A stretch of DNA of 64,000 bases from assembly GCA_022844125.1 (NCBI GenBank), contig JALHMI010000002.1:1-64000 (forward strand), read 5' to 3'. Below, one piece after another: positions 56,847 to 64,000 of the stretch. The translations under genes were made by a program, and so were the position numbers. How positions within the stretch are numbered: position 1 is the stretch's first letter; each line of letters opens with the position of its first letter. The notes under the pieces were generated by a model. The model was given only the letters and a program-made list of their open reading frames with translations. It was not told where the DNA came from and ran no database searches. Source of the DNA: Pirellulales bacterium (GTDB lineage Bacteria; Planctomycetota; Planctomycetia; Pirellulales; PALSA-1355).

Positions 56847-58397
56847 ATGAAGTCCGTCTTGCTCGTGGTGATTGACGCGTTGGCTTCGCGCGTGGTGCGG
56901 CCAGCCATGGAGGCCGGGCAACTTCCCGTTCTGAAAGCGATTGCCGAGGCCGGATCGGTTCACTGGGGTAGCACGGCGATTTTTCCTTCGATCACCCCAG
57001 CGGCGACGGCTGCCCTGGCAACGGGTTGCTATCCGAGTGAAACCGGCATCGCCGGCGCGTACTACTACGATCAAGCAAACGATCACGTTCATTACTATGG
57101 CGACGACACCTGGGCGATCATACGTCGAGGAATGGGTGAGTTCTTCAATGACTTCCTGGTGCGCATGAATCGCGATCACCTGCGCCGCGACACGCTTTTT
57201 CAGTTGATCGAACGGGCGGGCTCTCCAACGGCCTGTCTTAACTTTCTCTGGTTTCGCGGCAATGTGACGCATCAGCTCAAGGCGCCATGGCTGTTGCGGC
57301 TATGGCCCACGCTGTGGAAGCCGCGCGAAATCCAGGGCCCCGCGATGTTGTCCCTCGGTGACTTTGCGTCCGGCGAAATCGGCGGCACAGGACAAAAGCT
57401 CAAAGGGCCCGGCGGCCTGTTTCGCCGCTTCGGGTTTTCAGATGCCAGCACACGCGAGCAGCTACTCTTACTGGCCCGCCAACGCGAGCTACCGCGATTC
57501 ACTCTGGCGTATTTTCCCGATAACGACTTTGAATCACATAAGCAGGGGCCCGAGGAGGCGCTCGCCAGCGTGGCTAGAGTCGACGAGGCGCTGGGCGAAT
57601 TTTTGGCGGAATACGGAGGACTTCAGCAGTTCCTCAAAGCGCACGCAATCCTGATCACCGGGGACCACTCGCAATGTGAAATGCCGCACGATGCCGAAAC
57701 GTCCGGCATCCGGCTCGATGAACTGCTGGCCAACTACACCATCGTCCCCGCCGGCGGCGACTGGCAGCACGACGAGGAACTGATGATTTGTCCCAACATG
57801 CGGGCAGCGCAGATTTATATCCGCAAGGGCTACCTGCAGCTGATCGATCAGATCGGGGAACGGCTACTGGCAGATAAACGCGTCGATCAGATCTTTCTGC
57901 ATACCGACCGCGGGTTTGAAGTGCGCACATCTCATGGCGAGCTGTGTTTTCAGCCCGGCGAGTGCGCAGGCGAGCGTGGCGAGGACGAATATGGTAACCA
58001 CTGGACGTGGGAGGGCAACCTGGATGTCATCGATGCCAGGCGCGAGGATGGTCGGTTGCAGTATGGAAAGTATCCGAACGCCTTCGAACGGATCGCCACC
58101 GCATTCGATTCCGAGGTGAGCGGCGACCTGTGGGTAACGTGTCACCCAGGCTATGAATTTCGACTCGCAGATACGACCATCCACCAGGGTGGTTCACATG
58201 GTTCGCTGCACGCGGACGACTCGTTGTCGCCGCTGATCTCCGCGGGACTCACTGCGGAACTGCCGCCGGGAATTACTCCGCGGAGCGTGGATGTGGCGCC
58301 GCTGTGCCTGGCAAACTTGGGAATCAGCAGCCCGCACGAGATGGGCCGGGGACATTGCCGCGGAGCAGGCAAGACTTCGCAGGCAACCTCGAAATAG
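56847..58397 (+). CDS. Type I phosphodiesterase / nucleotide pyrophosphatase-family protein
   Basis: A 516-residue alkaline-phosphatase-superfamily enzyme. The N-terminus VLLVVIDALASRV gives the first metal Asp. The nucleophile Thr or Ser lies in FPSITPAATAALATGCYPSETG, the second Asp/His in AYFPDNDFESHKQGP, the Asp-His pair in ILITGDHSQCEMP, and the late His in IHQGGSHGSLHADDSLSPL. Substrate could be nucleotides, phospholipids or phosphonates. No signal peptide is evident, so it is probably cytoplasmic. It starts 219 bases after the small lipoprotein. Confidence 0.88.
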   Translation: MKSVLLVVIDALASRVVRPAMEAGQLPVLKAIAEAGSVHWGSTAIFPSITPAATAALATGCYPSETGIAGAYYYDQANDHVHYYGDDTWAIIRRGMGEFFNDFLVRMNRDHLRRDTLFQLIERAGSPTACLNFLWFRGNVTHQLKAPWLLRLWPTLWKPREIQGPAMLSLGDFASGEIGGTGQKLKGPGGLFRRFGFSDASTREQLLLLARQRELPRFTLAYFPDNDFESHKQGPEEALASVARVDEALGEFLAEYGGLQQFLKAHAILITGDHSQCEMPHDAETSGIRLDELLANYTIVPAGGDWQHDEELMICPNMRAAQIYIRKGYLQLIDQIGERLLADKRVDQIFLHTDRGFEVRTSHGELCFQPGECAGERGEDEYGNHWTWEGNLDVIDARREDGRLQYGKYPNAFERIATAFDSEVSGDLWVTCHPGYEFRLADTTIHQGGSHGSLHADDSLSPLISAGLTAELPPGITPRSVDVAPLCLANLGISSPHEMGRGHCRGAGKTSQATSK

Positions 58398-58939
58398 AGC
58401 GGGCAGATGAGGGACTCGAACAGCCCCTTCCATCCACGGGAAAAGGCGGGGAAGAACGGCAATGCGGCGCAGAATCCGGCGCAGTTGAAGCAGCACACGA
58501 AGCGCCGACGATCCAGACTTGGCGGAGCTGATACTAGCATGGCCGATGCTGCCGCGGCAACGAGGGCAGCCATTTCGGCGCTCGTGGCTCCTCGCTGACC
58601 TCCGCCGATAGTCCATGCGACTCCGCTTGTCTGCTTGAGGGACAACGCCCAGCGACGATGATCTTCCTCGTTGGAAAATACGGGCGATCGCGCGCGGAAC
58701 CGACAGCGGCTCGCAAAAACTCTGGAATTGTTGGCTGGCGGCAGAAGTGAGGTTAGCCTGCGGCCAGTGTAGATCCTGCTTGGCAGGCGGACCGACCTTG
58801 GCCTAACACTACAAACTCCGCCTTTCCGCTTCGACCACTCGAACTGCCGACGAGGTCTGTCTCACGTCACACGCTTCGCAAGCGCTTTTCGGACCGCATG
58901 CAAGGTTCTGTGCGACGAGCGGTTCTCGACACTACCGTT
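58398..58939. other. Gene-poor stretch
   Basis: No convincing gene. Minus-strand frames crossing into the phosphodiesterase 3' end are shadows. This and the following 1.4 kb look like decayed sequence, ending at an M50 protease gene. Confidence 0.4.
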
Positions 58940-59058
58940 CAGCACGGCCGCCACACGTTCTTGAGCCTTGGCCGGCGGCAAAACGCTCGCTGAAGTAAGC
59001 GACGCTGGCACGCTGGCGGGTCACTCGAACGTCGCGGTCACCCGCGGCTATTATTTCA
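58940..59058 (+). pseudogene. Tyrosine recombinase remnant (C-terminal catalytic region)
   Basis: In one frame the bases encode QHGRHTFLSL, which matches the His-x-x-Arg-His-Thr box of tyrosine recombinases. After a one-base shift the next frame gives LAGGKTLAEVSDAGTLAGHSN and VAVTRGYY, matching the ...G..L..V...LGHS...T..Y end of the catalytic domain, with the nucleophile Tyr region. The spacing fits the family once the frameshift is allowed. No start, no N-terminal domain and no intact upstream half are seen. Only a relic remains. Confidence 0.45.
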
Positions 59059-59122
59059 CGTTGCGGTCTACGACAACGAACCGGTCGGGCGCCTGGTTCG
59101 AATGCCTACGGAATTTCTTGGT

Positions 59123-59350
59123 TCACGATTCCGCCTCTTGGGTGTTTGGCTCTTGGCGACGGCTCGCACGTAGTTGCTCCTTGCGGATTCTCCTTGCCAG
59201 GCAGCTGTCACAGAGGGGAGTCGAAATCCATGCCTGCTGCCTCGCGCGTACTGCGGGGCGGCGCCTCGATAAGAGTTCTTCCAGTTCGGTGAACGACTGT
59301 TGAGCGAGGTGATCACTCAATGGTCGATGGCATTTCTTGCATTTCAACAT
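59123..59350 (-). CDS. Possible small zinc-ribbon protein
   Basis: A 75-residue frame that begins LKCKKCHRPLSD and carries LCDSCLARRIRKEQ near residue 47, so four Cys form two CxxC knuckles 40 residues apart. The middle is helical and the tail is basic then acidic. GAAGG lies upstream of the ATG at 59350. The Cys pattern argues for a real gene, but it lies in decayed surroundings and could be chance. Confidence 0.4.
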   Translation of the reverse strand: MLKCKKCHRPLSDHLAQQSFTELEELLSRRRPAVRARQQAWISTPLCDSCLARRIRKEQLRASRRQEPNTQEAES

Positions 59351-59698
59351 CGTGTCGCCTTCGCGTGGAGAGGGTAAGCAGTCTCGCGTGCTACCGGACG
59401 GTGAGGTTCTTCGCCGCAGGGCGCCGCCTGCCAGCTACCCTCTGGCCTCAGGTGACGAGGCACCGCTCGGCAGCATGCAAGAAACGCGGCAGACTGCCAT
59501 GGGCCGCTGCGGCGAAAGACAGCAAAGTCCGTGCCGACCATGCTAATCCGCCGATGTTGGCCGCAATCGGCTCATGCGGGTCCCGTGGACAGATCAGAAT
59601 ATTGAAGTCGAGAATGAACTCGTCGCGATCGTTCCTTTCGGCATGCATGTGTCAATCTTCGGCCGCCCGCCATCGCCGTCGGCCATCAACCAGAGAGG
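59351..59698. other. Intergenic stretch without recognisable gene
   Basis: A 348-base interval. A plus-strand frame of 138 codons crosses it but has no ribosome site, no domain and shadow-like composition (Arg, Ser, Cys). No tRNA, hairpin terminator or repeat was seen. Confidence 0.4.
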
Positions 59699-60052
59699 TT
59701 ATCGCGCACCGACATCTGCAATTCGTGGCGTATTGAAATCTAGCGTCACAGTGCGAGTTTCGCCGGCTCTCAAGGTGACGACCACGTCGCGCGTTTTCTC
59801 CTGCCCTTGATCTTCCATGACTGCCCTTACCGAGTACTTTTCCCAGGCGTCGCCCGAGTCGAGCCGCATGGTTGTAAATTCTCTCAGGGCTCCGGTCGTT
59901 TCGGTTTCGTTTCCCCCGAGGAAGAGCTTCGCGTTCTCAGGCAGATGGACGACCAGACTCGTTCGGGGTTGACCGCTGTTGCCCGCGACAATTCGCCCAG
60001 ATTCTTCGCTCTCGCGGCCAACCAAGACCGTAAAATCGCTTTCAGCCGACAT
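59699..60052 (-). CDS. TIGR03000-domain protein without signal peptide
   Basis: A 117-residue protein made almost entirely of one planctomycete-specific TIGR03000 domain: SLVVHLPENAKLFLGGNET, then a beta pattern ending YSVRAVMEDQGQEKTRDVVV and TLRAGETRTVTLDF. Family members normally follow a signal peptide and a Gly/Tyr/His-rich stretch and occur at the surface. Here the start at 60052 gives neither, so the gene may be a truncated copy or start further upstream in lost sequence. Confidence 0.6.
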   Translation of the reverse strand: MSAESDFTVLVGRESEESGRIVAGNSGQPRTSLVVHLPENAKLFLGGNETETTGALREFTTMRLDSGDAWEKYSVRAVMEDQGQEKTRDVVVTLRAGETRTVTLDFNTPRIADVGAR

Positions 60053-60352
60053 TCAGCACCGGCCCTTATCGCGAGTTTACTTCGCGTGGCCTGCTGCGGG
60101 GCGCGGTCTAACCATCTATGATCGCGCGCTAGCCCCGTGCTGGTGTCGTCGAACTGAACTCGCCGCGCAGCCTCTTTAATGACGCAAATTGGCGACCACA
60201 CTCAGCGGCCTTGCGAGCGTTAGATCGAAGCCGCCAGCAGATACAAGGATGCCTCGTCGGACGACAAGAGTAGTTCGCGCAGGTTGCGCGCGAATGCCCA
60301 AACCAGGTGGAAGAACTGAAGTGAGGCCAGCGGGTGACGCGAGGCTTCCCGG
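60053..60352. other. Intergenic stretch with no confident gene
   Basis: A 300-base interval between the M50 protease stop and the TIGR03000 gene. A minus-strand frame of 46 codons from a TTG at 60360 (LASLQFFHLVWAFARNLREL) looks mildly protein-like but lacks a ribosome site. Nothing else is recognisable. Confidence 0.35.
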
Positions 60353-61066
60353 TCAGGCAAACTGCCGGAACACGTCCATCACGGTCGTGTACAGCATCAG
60401 CCCCAGCAGCAGGACGATTCCAACAACGGCCATGCCGGTATGCACGCGGGCCAGCTTCGGGTGAATCTTCTCGAGCAGCGAGCAGAAGATTTTGCCGCCG
60501 TCCAAGGGCGCGATCGGCAGCAGATTGAACACGGCCAGATTGAGGTTCAAGAGCACGGCAAACTTGAGCGTGCTGACCAGGCCATCGCTCATGACTTCCT
60601 TGCCGGCGGCCACGATGCCCACCACGCCCGACAGCTGATCGGGCCGTGTGAAGAGCATCGGAATCACGGCCACGAGCTTGCCAGTGAGTTCGGCTGTTTT
60701 GATCCACGGCTCAACAAGCAAGGCATATGGCGAGGCTGCGCCGCCGACAGCGGCCATAATGCTCAGCATGATCGCGGCACACAGGAAGTTCGCGGCCGGC
60801 CCGCCGAGCCAGAAGCCGATGCGGCGGGCGATTGGAATCGCAAACAGTTCTTCCTCATTTTCGATCGCTGGCATCACATATCCGCCGAGCGGAATCATGG
60901 AGAGACAGTACTCCACGCCGCCCAGGCGTTTCTTCCAGAGCACTCGGCCGAAGCCAATCGAAAATCGCTCGATCGGAATGCCCACGGCCTTAGCGGCGAG
61001 CAGATGCCCCAGCTCATGGACGAAAATCAAGAATCCCAGCAGCCCGATCGTTAGTAAAGTCGCCAT
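60353..61066 (-). CDS. M50-family site-2-type membrane metalloprotease, PDZ-less
   Basis: A 237-residue integral membrane protease. HELGH in the first helix is the zinc motif and NLLPIAPLDGG supplies the third ligand Asp. MIPLGGYV and GGPAANF are family loops. Unlike RseP it has no PDZ domain (RseP is about 450 residues), so it belongs to the short M50 group that cuts membrane proteins such as anti-sigma factors or regulators. GCGGAG precedes the ATG. The substrate is not visible here. The thioesterase gene lies 99 bases upstream on the same strand. Confidence 0.9.
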   Translation of the reverse strand: MATLLTIGLLGFLIFVHELGHLLAAKAVGIPIERFSIGFGRVLWKKRLGGVEYCLSMIPLGGYVMPAIENEEELFAIPIARRIGFWLGGPAANFLCAAIMLSIMAAVGGAASPYALLVEPWIKTAELTGKLVAVIPMLFTRPDQLSGVVGIVAAGKEVMSDGLVSTLKFAVLLNLNLAVFNLLPIAPLDGGKIFCSLLEKIHPKLARVHTGMAVVGIVLLLGLMLYTTVMDVFRQFA

Positions 61067-61165
61067 TCTCCGCTCCGCTGTGCACCTAAGTTTTGGCCGG
61101 CTGAACGCCTATTCGCCTGCCCTTAATGGTAATTGGCCGGCAGCCGCCAAAAAACCCCAACCCAG

Positions 61166-61558
61166 CTAACGCTTCTCGAACAGCAGCGCCTTTGGCAGCC
61201 GGCAGACCCGCCCCTCGCGGTTGATGCACGCCAGCACGCTCATTCCCTCGGCGATCAGGTCGTCCTCAAGGAAGACTTCGTACTTATTGACCGCCCGGGC
61301 CCCGCGCGCTTCGGTGAGCGAAGTCCGCAGCCGGAGGAGGTCATCGTAGCAGGCCCCCTTGTAATACTTGCAGTTGATCTCGGCAACGACCAGCATCCAG
61401 CCCTCTTCCTCGAGCTGGCGATAAGAGATGCCGGCTGAGCGCAAAAGCTCGGTTCGCCCCAGTTCGAAGTAAGTCAGGTAGTTGGCGTGGTGCAGCCGCC
61501 CCTGGGCGTCGGTTTCCTGGTAGCGCACGCGGATTTCGATTTCATGGCTGTAAAGCAT
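61166..61558 (-). CDS. Acyl-CoA thioesterase of the 4HBT/YbgC hot-dog family
   Basis: A 130-residue hot-dog fold enzyme. RVRYQETDAQGRLHHANYLTYFELGRTELLR shows the catalytic Asp (TDAQG) and the HHANYLTYFE motif in the usual place near residues 12-35. The remaining strands match the family length. It should hydrolyse a short acyl-CoA or acyl-ACP in the cytoplasm. Substrate cannot be read. Members with this pattern often go with the Tol-Pal genes, but none are here. Confidence 0.9.
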   Translation of the reverse strand: MLYSHEIEIRVRYQETDAQGRLHHANYLTYFELGRTELLRSAGISYRQLEEEGWMLVVAEINCKYYKGACYDDLLRLRTSLTEARGARAVNKYEVFLEDDLIAEGMSVLACINREGRVCRLPKALLFEKR

Positions 61559-61676
61559 GCCCAGAATGTTAGCGGGAACAGGGCCAGTTTGGGAACAGCA
61601 AGGCGTGTCTTAAGCAGGTGTCGGGCACGGTATATTGATTTCTGTGAAACCAACCCCCGGCGATGAAGCGGACTTA

Positions 61677-62396
61677 ATGCTAGAACTCTCTGCCAGCGAT
61701 CCCTTGGCCATCAGCGCGACCACGGCCATTCACGCCGGCGACGTGGCCGCGCTAGATTTGCTTCTGCGCGAGCACCCGGGGCTTGCTGCGGCGCGCATCC
61801 TTTCCGGCCGCTGTCAGGGAGGCGGCGCTCGCACGCTGCTGCACATCGTCACCGACTACCCCGGCAACTTCCCCAATGGTGCCGCGATCGTCGAGACGCT
61901 CGTCGCCGCGGGCGCGGATGTGAACGCTCGCTTCGGCGGCGCGCACACCGAAACCGCATTGCACTGGGCTGCGAGCTGCGACGACGTGGCCGTGCTCGAC
62001 AAGCTGCTCGACCTGGGAGCCGACATCGAAGCGCCGGGCGCCGTGATCGCCGGTGGAACACCTCTGGCCGATGCTGTGGCCTTCGGTCAGTGGAAGGCCG
62101 CCAGGAAGCTCATCGAGCGCGGTGCGAAAGCGAACCTGTGGCAAGCCGCGGCGCTGGGGCTGATGGATCGCGTCGAAGCCTACTTCGCCGCCGATCCGTC
62201 GCCCACTGCCGATGAAGTCACGCAGGCCTTCTGGCTCGCCTGCCACGGCGGCCAGCGCACGGCAGCAGAATGCTTGCTGAATTGCGGTGCCGACATCAAC
62301 TGGATCGGCTACGATAATCTTACGCCACTGGGCGCGGCAGAGCGCAGCGAAGCGGCGGAACTGGCCGCGTGGCTCAAGCAGCGGGGTGCGAGTTGA
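61677..62396 (+). CDS. Ankyrin-repeat protein
   Basis: About 239 residues from the ATG at 61677; a GTG at 61644 or TTG at 61635 are alternatives, none with a good ribosome site. Four to five ankyrin repeats are visible: AIHAGDVAALDLLLREHPGL, LVAAGADVNARFGGAHTETA, LHWAASCDDVAVLDKLLDLG, ADIEAP and LACHGGQRTAAECLLNCGADI. No signal or membrane segment. Ankyrin proteins bind partner proteins; the partner is unknown. Confidence 0.82.
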   Translation: MLELSASDPLAISATTAIHAGDVAALDLLLREHPGLAAARILSGRCQGGGARTLLHIVTDYPGNFPNGAAIVETLVAAGADVNARFGGAHTETALHWAASCDDVAVLDKLLDLGADIEAPGAVIAGGTPLADAVAFGQWKAARKLIERGAKANLWQAAALGLMDRVEAYFAADPSPTADEVTQAFWLACHGGQRTAAECLLNCGADINWIGYDNLTPLGAAERSEAAELAAWLKQRGAS

Positions 62397-62410
62397 GCGT
62401 ATCGTCCTAA

Positions 62411-62461
62411 CCCGACGCGTGAGCGCGAATTCCGCGCACGGATCCGCGCTCACGCGTCGGG
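62411..62461. repeat. Long palindromic element, REP-like
   Basis: Perfect 17-base arms CCCGACGCGTGAGCGCG and CGCGCTCACGCGTCGGG flank a 17-base spacer. It lies 15 bases after the ankyrin gene stop. The core CCGACGCGT-AGCG type is one I recall as a dispersed intergenic palindrome in Pirellulales genomes, from memory. It may serve as a bidirectional terminator (no T-tract) or a mobile REP element. Only one copy is seen in the window. Confidence 0.6.
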
Positions 62462-62623
62462 CTAGGAGAGAGCGGGTCCCGAGCCCCCAGAATTGACGCC
62501 CCCCCATTCATGACCTATAAAGGAGCGGTTTTATTTGCTGCCGCATGGCCAGGGAGGGTCCCACTTCTCTCGCTCCGCGGGGCTCTTTTGGGGCATTTAC
62601 CTCCACCACGGAACGATTGATTC

Positions 62624-63115
62624 ATGAGCGTTGGCGAAGGTACCGGCACTGGCTTCTCGACCATGCGGGGACGCAACTACCCCACCATCCGCCAGTTCAC
62701 CGTGTTCATGGAGAACCGCGTCGGTCAGCTCATGGAGGTGATCCGCCGCTTCGAAGGGAGCCGGGTTCGGATCGTGGCCCTCTCGATCACCGATTCAGCC
62801 GAATGCTCCTTTGTCCGCTTTTTGCTCAGCCATCCCGAGCAGGGTCGCGAAATCCTCGAACGGGCCGGCCTGGCGATGATCGAAAGCGACTTGATCGGCG
62901 TCGAACTGCCCGAGGGAAATCAGCCACTGCTGCAGGTTTGCACCGCCCTGCTCCAAGCCGAGGTGAACATCATCCAGGCCTATCCCCTGATCCTTCGCCC
63001 GCGTGGCCGGCCGGCCGTGGCCCTGATGGTCGATAATATCGAAATGGGCCTGGAAACGCTGGACCGCAAGAGCTTCACCATGATCTCCGAGGCCGATCTG
63101 GCCGAGGTCGAGTGA
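62624..63115 (+). CDS. Tandem ACT-domain protein
   Basis: A 163-residue protein from the ATG at 62624. Two ACT units follow a short N-terminal stretch: QFTVFMENRVGQLMEVIRRF to SFVRFLLSHPEQGREIL, and GVELPEGNQPLLQVCTALLQ to RPAVALMVDNIEMGLETL. ACT domains bind amino acids, so this is likely a stand-alone sensor or regulatory subunit for an amino-acid enzyme. No catalytic or DNA-binding part is seen. Confidence 0.85.
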   Translation: MSVGEGTGTGFSTMRGRNYPTIRQFTVFMENRVGQLMEVIRRFEGSRVRIVALSITDSAECSFVRFLLSHPEQGREILERAGLAMIESDLIGVELPEGNQPLLQVCTALLQAEVNIIQAYPLILRPRGRPAVALMVDNIEMGLETLDRKSFTMISEADLAEVE

Positions 63116-63299
63116 CTTTCTGGATTGGCCGTTCTTGGGGCGAGGGTCCTGTACCCATGCCCATCGCCGGGGCTCGAGCGTCCCACCCCGTCACGAACCG
63201 CATCCACTGCCCCCCTGTCCACAACGGGCGCTCTGGCGGCTAAAATCAAAGCTTGCCACCAGCAGCTTTGCCGTCACCGCCCTTGAGCCAGTCGCGCAT

Positions 63300-64000
63300 A
63301 TGCCCATCTCTGTACTTTGCCCCGGCTGCCAGACCCGCTTCAACGTCAGCGAAAAGTTCGCCGGCAAGCAGGGGCCGTGCCCCAAGTGCAAGAAAGTCCT
63401 GACCGTGCCTGACGCGCCCGCCGAGGACGTTAAGATCCACGCGCCCGAGTTCGGCGGACCGGGCGCGAAAGATGCCAAGGGACGTTCCGTCCTCAAACCC
63501 ATCGCGCGCGTGCAGAACAAGCTCTCGGCCACGGTGATCGTGGCCATCGTGGGGGCGATCGTGCTCACGCTGGCCGTCGCGTTCATGATGCGGCTCACGC
63601 CGGCCGAGAACAAAACCATCGTCGCCGCCGTGGGCCTGGTCATCATCTCGCCGGCGCTTGCGCTGGCGGCCTATTCGTTCCTGGCCGATGACGAAGGCGA
63701 TCCGTACCGCGGTCCCGCGCTCTATCTTCGTTGCCTGCTTTGTGGCTGGGCCTACGCGCTCTTGTGGGCCGTCTACTGGCCGCTCACCGCCAACGGCATC
63801 ATCACCGGCGAAATCTGGCAGTGGGTGTTCGTGATTCCGATTTTCGTCGCCGCCGGGGCGGGCATTTCGTTCGCCACGCTCGACCTCGACTTCGGTAACG
63901 CGGCGATGCACTACTGCTTCTTCCTGCTGGTGACGATCCTCCTTCGCTTTGCGATCGGCATGCCGCACCTCTGGGAACTGCAAGGTGGCTCGGCTCCAGT
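63300..64000 (+). CDS. Zinc-ribbon multispanning membrane protein, cut by the window end
   Basis: An open frame from the ATG at 63300 to the last base gives at least 233 residues. The N-terminus is a planctomycete zinc ribbon, VLCPGCQTRFNVSEKFAGK...CPKCKKVL, followed by a charged linker. Hydrophobic segments then start near residues 82, 105, 142, 168 and 200, so it spans the membrane several times. The C-terminus is outside the window. Function is unknown; such ribbon-plus-membrane proteins are numerous in this phylum. Confidence 0.75.
   Translation, partial: MPISVLCPGCQTRFNVSEKFAGKQGPCPKCKKVLTVPDAPAEDVKIHAPEFGGPGAKDAKGRSVLKPIARVQNKLSATVIVAIVGAIVLTLAVAFMMRLTPAENKTIVAAVGLVIISPALALAAYSFLADDEGDPYRGPALYLRCLLCGWAYALLWAVYWPLTANGIITGEIWQWVFVIPIFVAAGAGISFATLDLDFGNAAMHYCFFLLVTILLRFAIGMPHLWELQGGSAP

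Noticed and set aside
58420-58460. tRNA-like T-arm (GAGGGACTCGAAC)
   Set aside because: Pairing of the stem fails in the standard frame and no anticodon or acceptor stem can be built around it.
58151-58645. 164-codon minus-strand frame with Cys-rich segments
   Set aside because: Half of it is antisense to the phosphodiesterase and the rest has no stable motif or ribosome site.
60220-60360. 46-codon TTG frame overlapping the M50 protease stop
   Set aside because: Mildly protein-like but lacks a ribosome site and any known family; left as an unannotated possibility.

Overview
The window is GC-rich chromosomal DNA from a bacterium of the Planctomycetota, most likely the order Pirellulales. The evidence is a set of lineage markers: secreted proteins with the planctomycete N-terminal LEGR/LELR-type sorting motif (11322-16082, 43601-45928), a C-terminal module typical of planctomycete SdrD-repeat proteins, a TIGR03000-type domain (59699-60052), a PEP-CTERM protein, many secreted hydrolases and lipoproteins, and separate rather than fused coaB and coaC. 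No ribosomal RNA, CRISPR array, insertion sequence or intact prophage was seen.

Layout. 1-3480 is a run of poorly recognisable minus-strand genes (lipoprotein, secreted and membrane proteins, an SseB-like protein). It ends at the 3' half of a tRNA-Arg(ACG) followed by a normal terminator. This looks like the right-hand attachment scar of an integrated element, so the left end is probably an island. 3749-9314 holds secreted or exported enzymes (S9 peptidase, M19 dipeptidase, ceramidase-like). 9467-16082 is a NarL-type two-component pair divergent from a very large SdrD/VWA surface protein. tRNA-Ser(UGA) and small unknown genes follow. 18496-24141 is dnaK, clpB and a CAP-domain protein on the minus strand.

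24575-32089 is a housekeeping stretch on the plus strand: cupin, pheA, DAHP synthase, tpiA, secG, yicC-like, gmk, rpoZ, coaC, coaB. 32099-41609 carries a sugar kinase, a solitary Flp-type pilin with a HAMP-only membrane protein, citramalate synthase behind what looks like a complete peptide-coding attenuator, valS, and a bifunctional-nuclease-family gene. 41714-45928 holds surface or secreted proteins. 46218-50603 is an aspartate-family operon: hom, an iPGM-like proposed homoserine kinase, then a four-ACT aspartate kinase. The right part (50856-64000) mixes secreted and membrane proteins with clear decay: a twice-frameshifted Gly/Tyr-rich gene, a truncated lipoprotein, an integrase remnant and a 2-kb gene-poor gap. 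An M50 protease, a thioesterase, ankyrin and tandem-ACT proteins and a zinc-ribbon membrane protein cut by the window edge follow.

How the genes work together. Isoleucine supply (cimA), aspartate-family synthesis (hom, proposed thrB analogue, lysC) and aromatic synthesis (aroF, pheA) are all present with visible regulatory devices: ACT domains on the enzymes, and a predicted Ile/Val-codon attenuator ahead of cimA. That leader was not in the supplied gene-length candidates and is the most interesting find. All functional calls rest on reading motifs by eye; no searches or folding programs were run.
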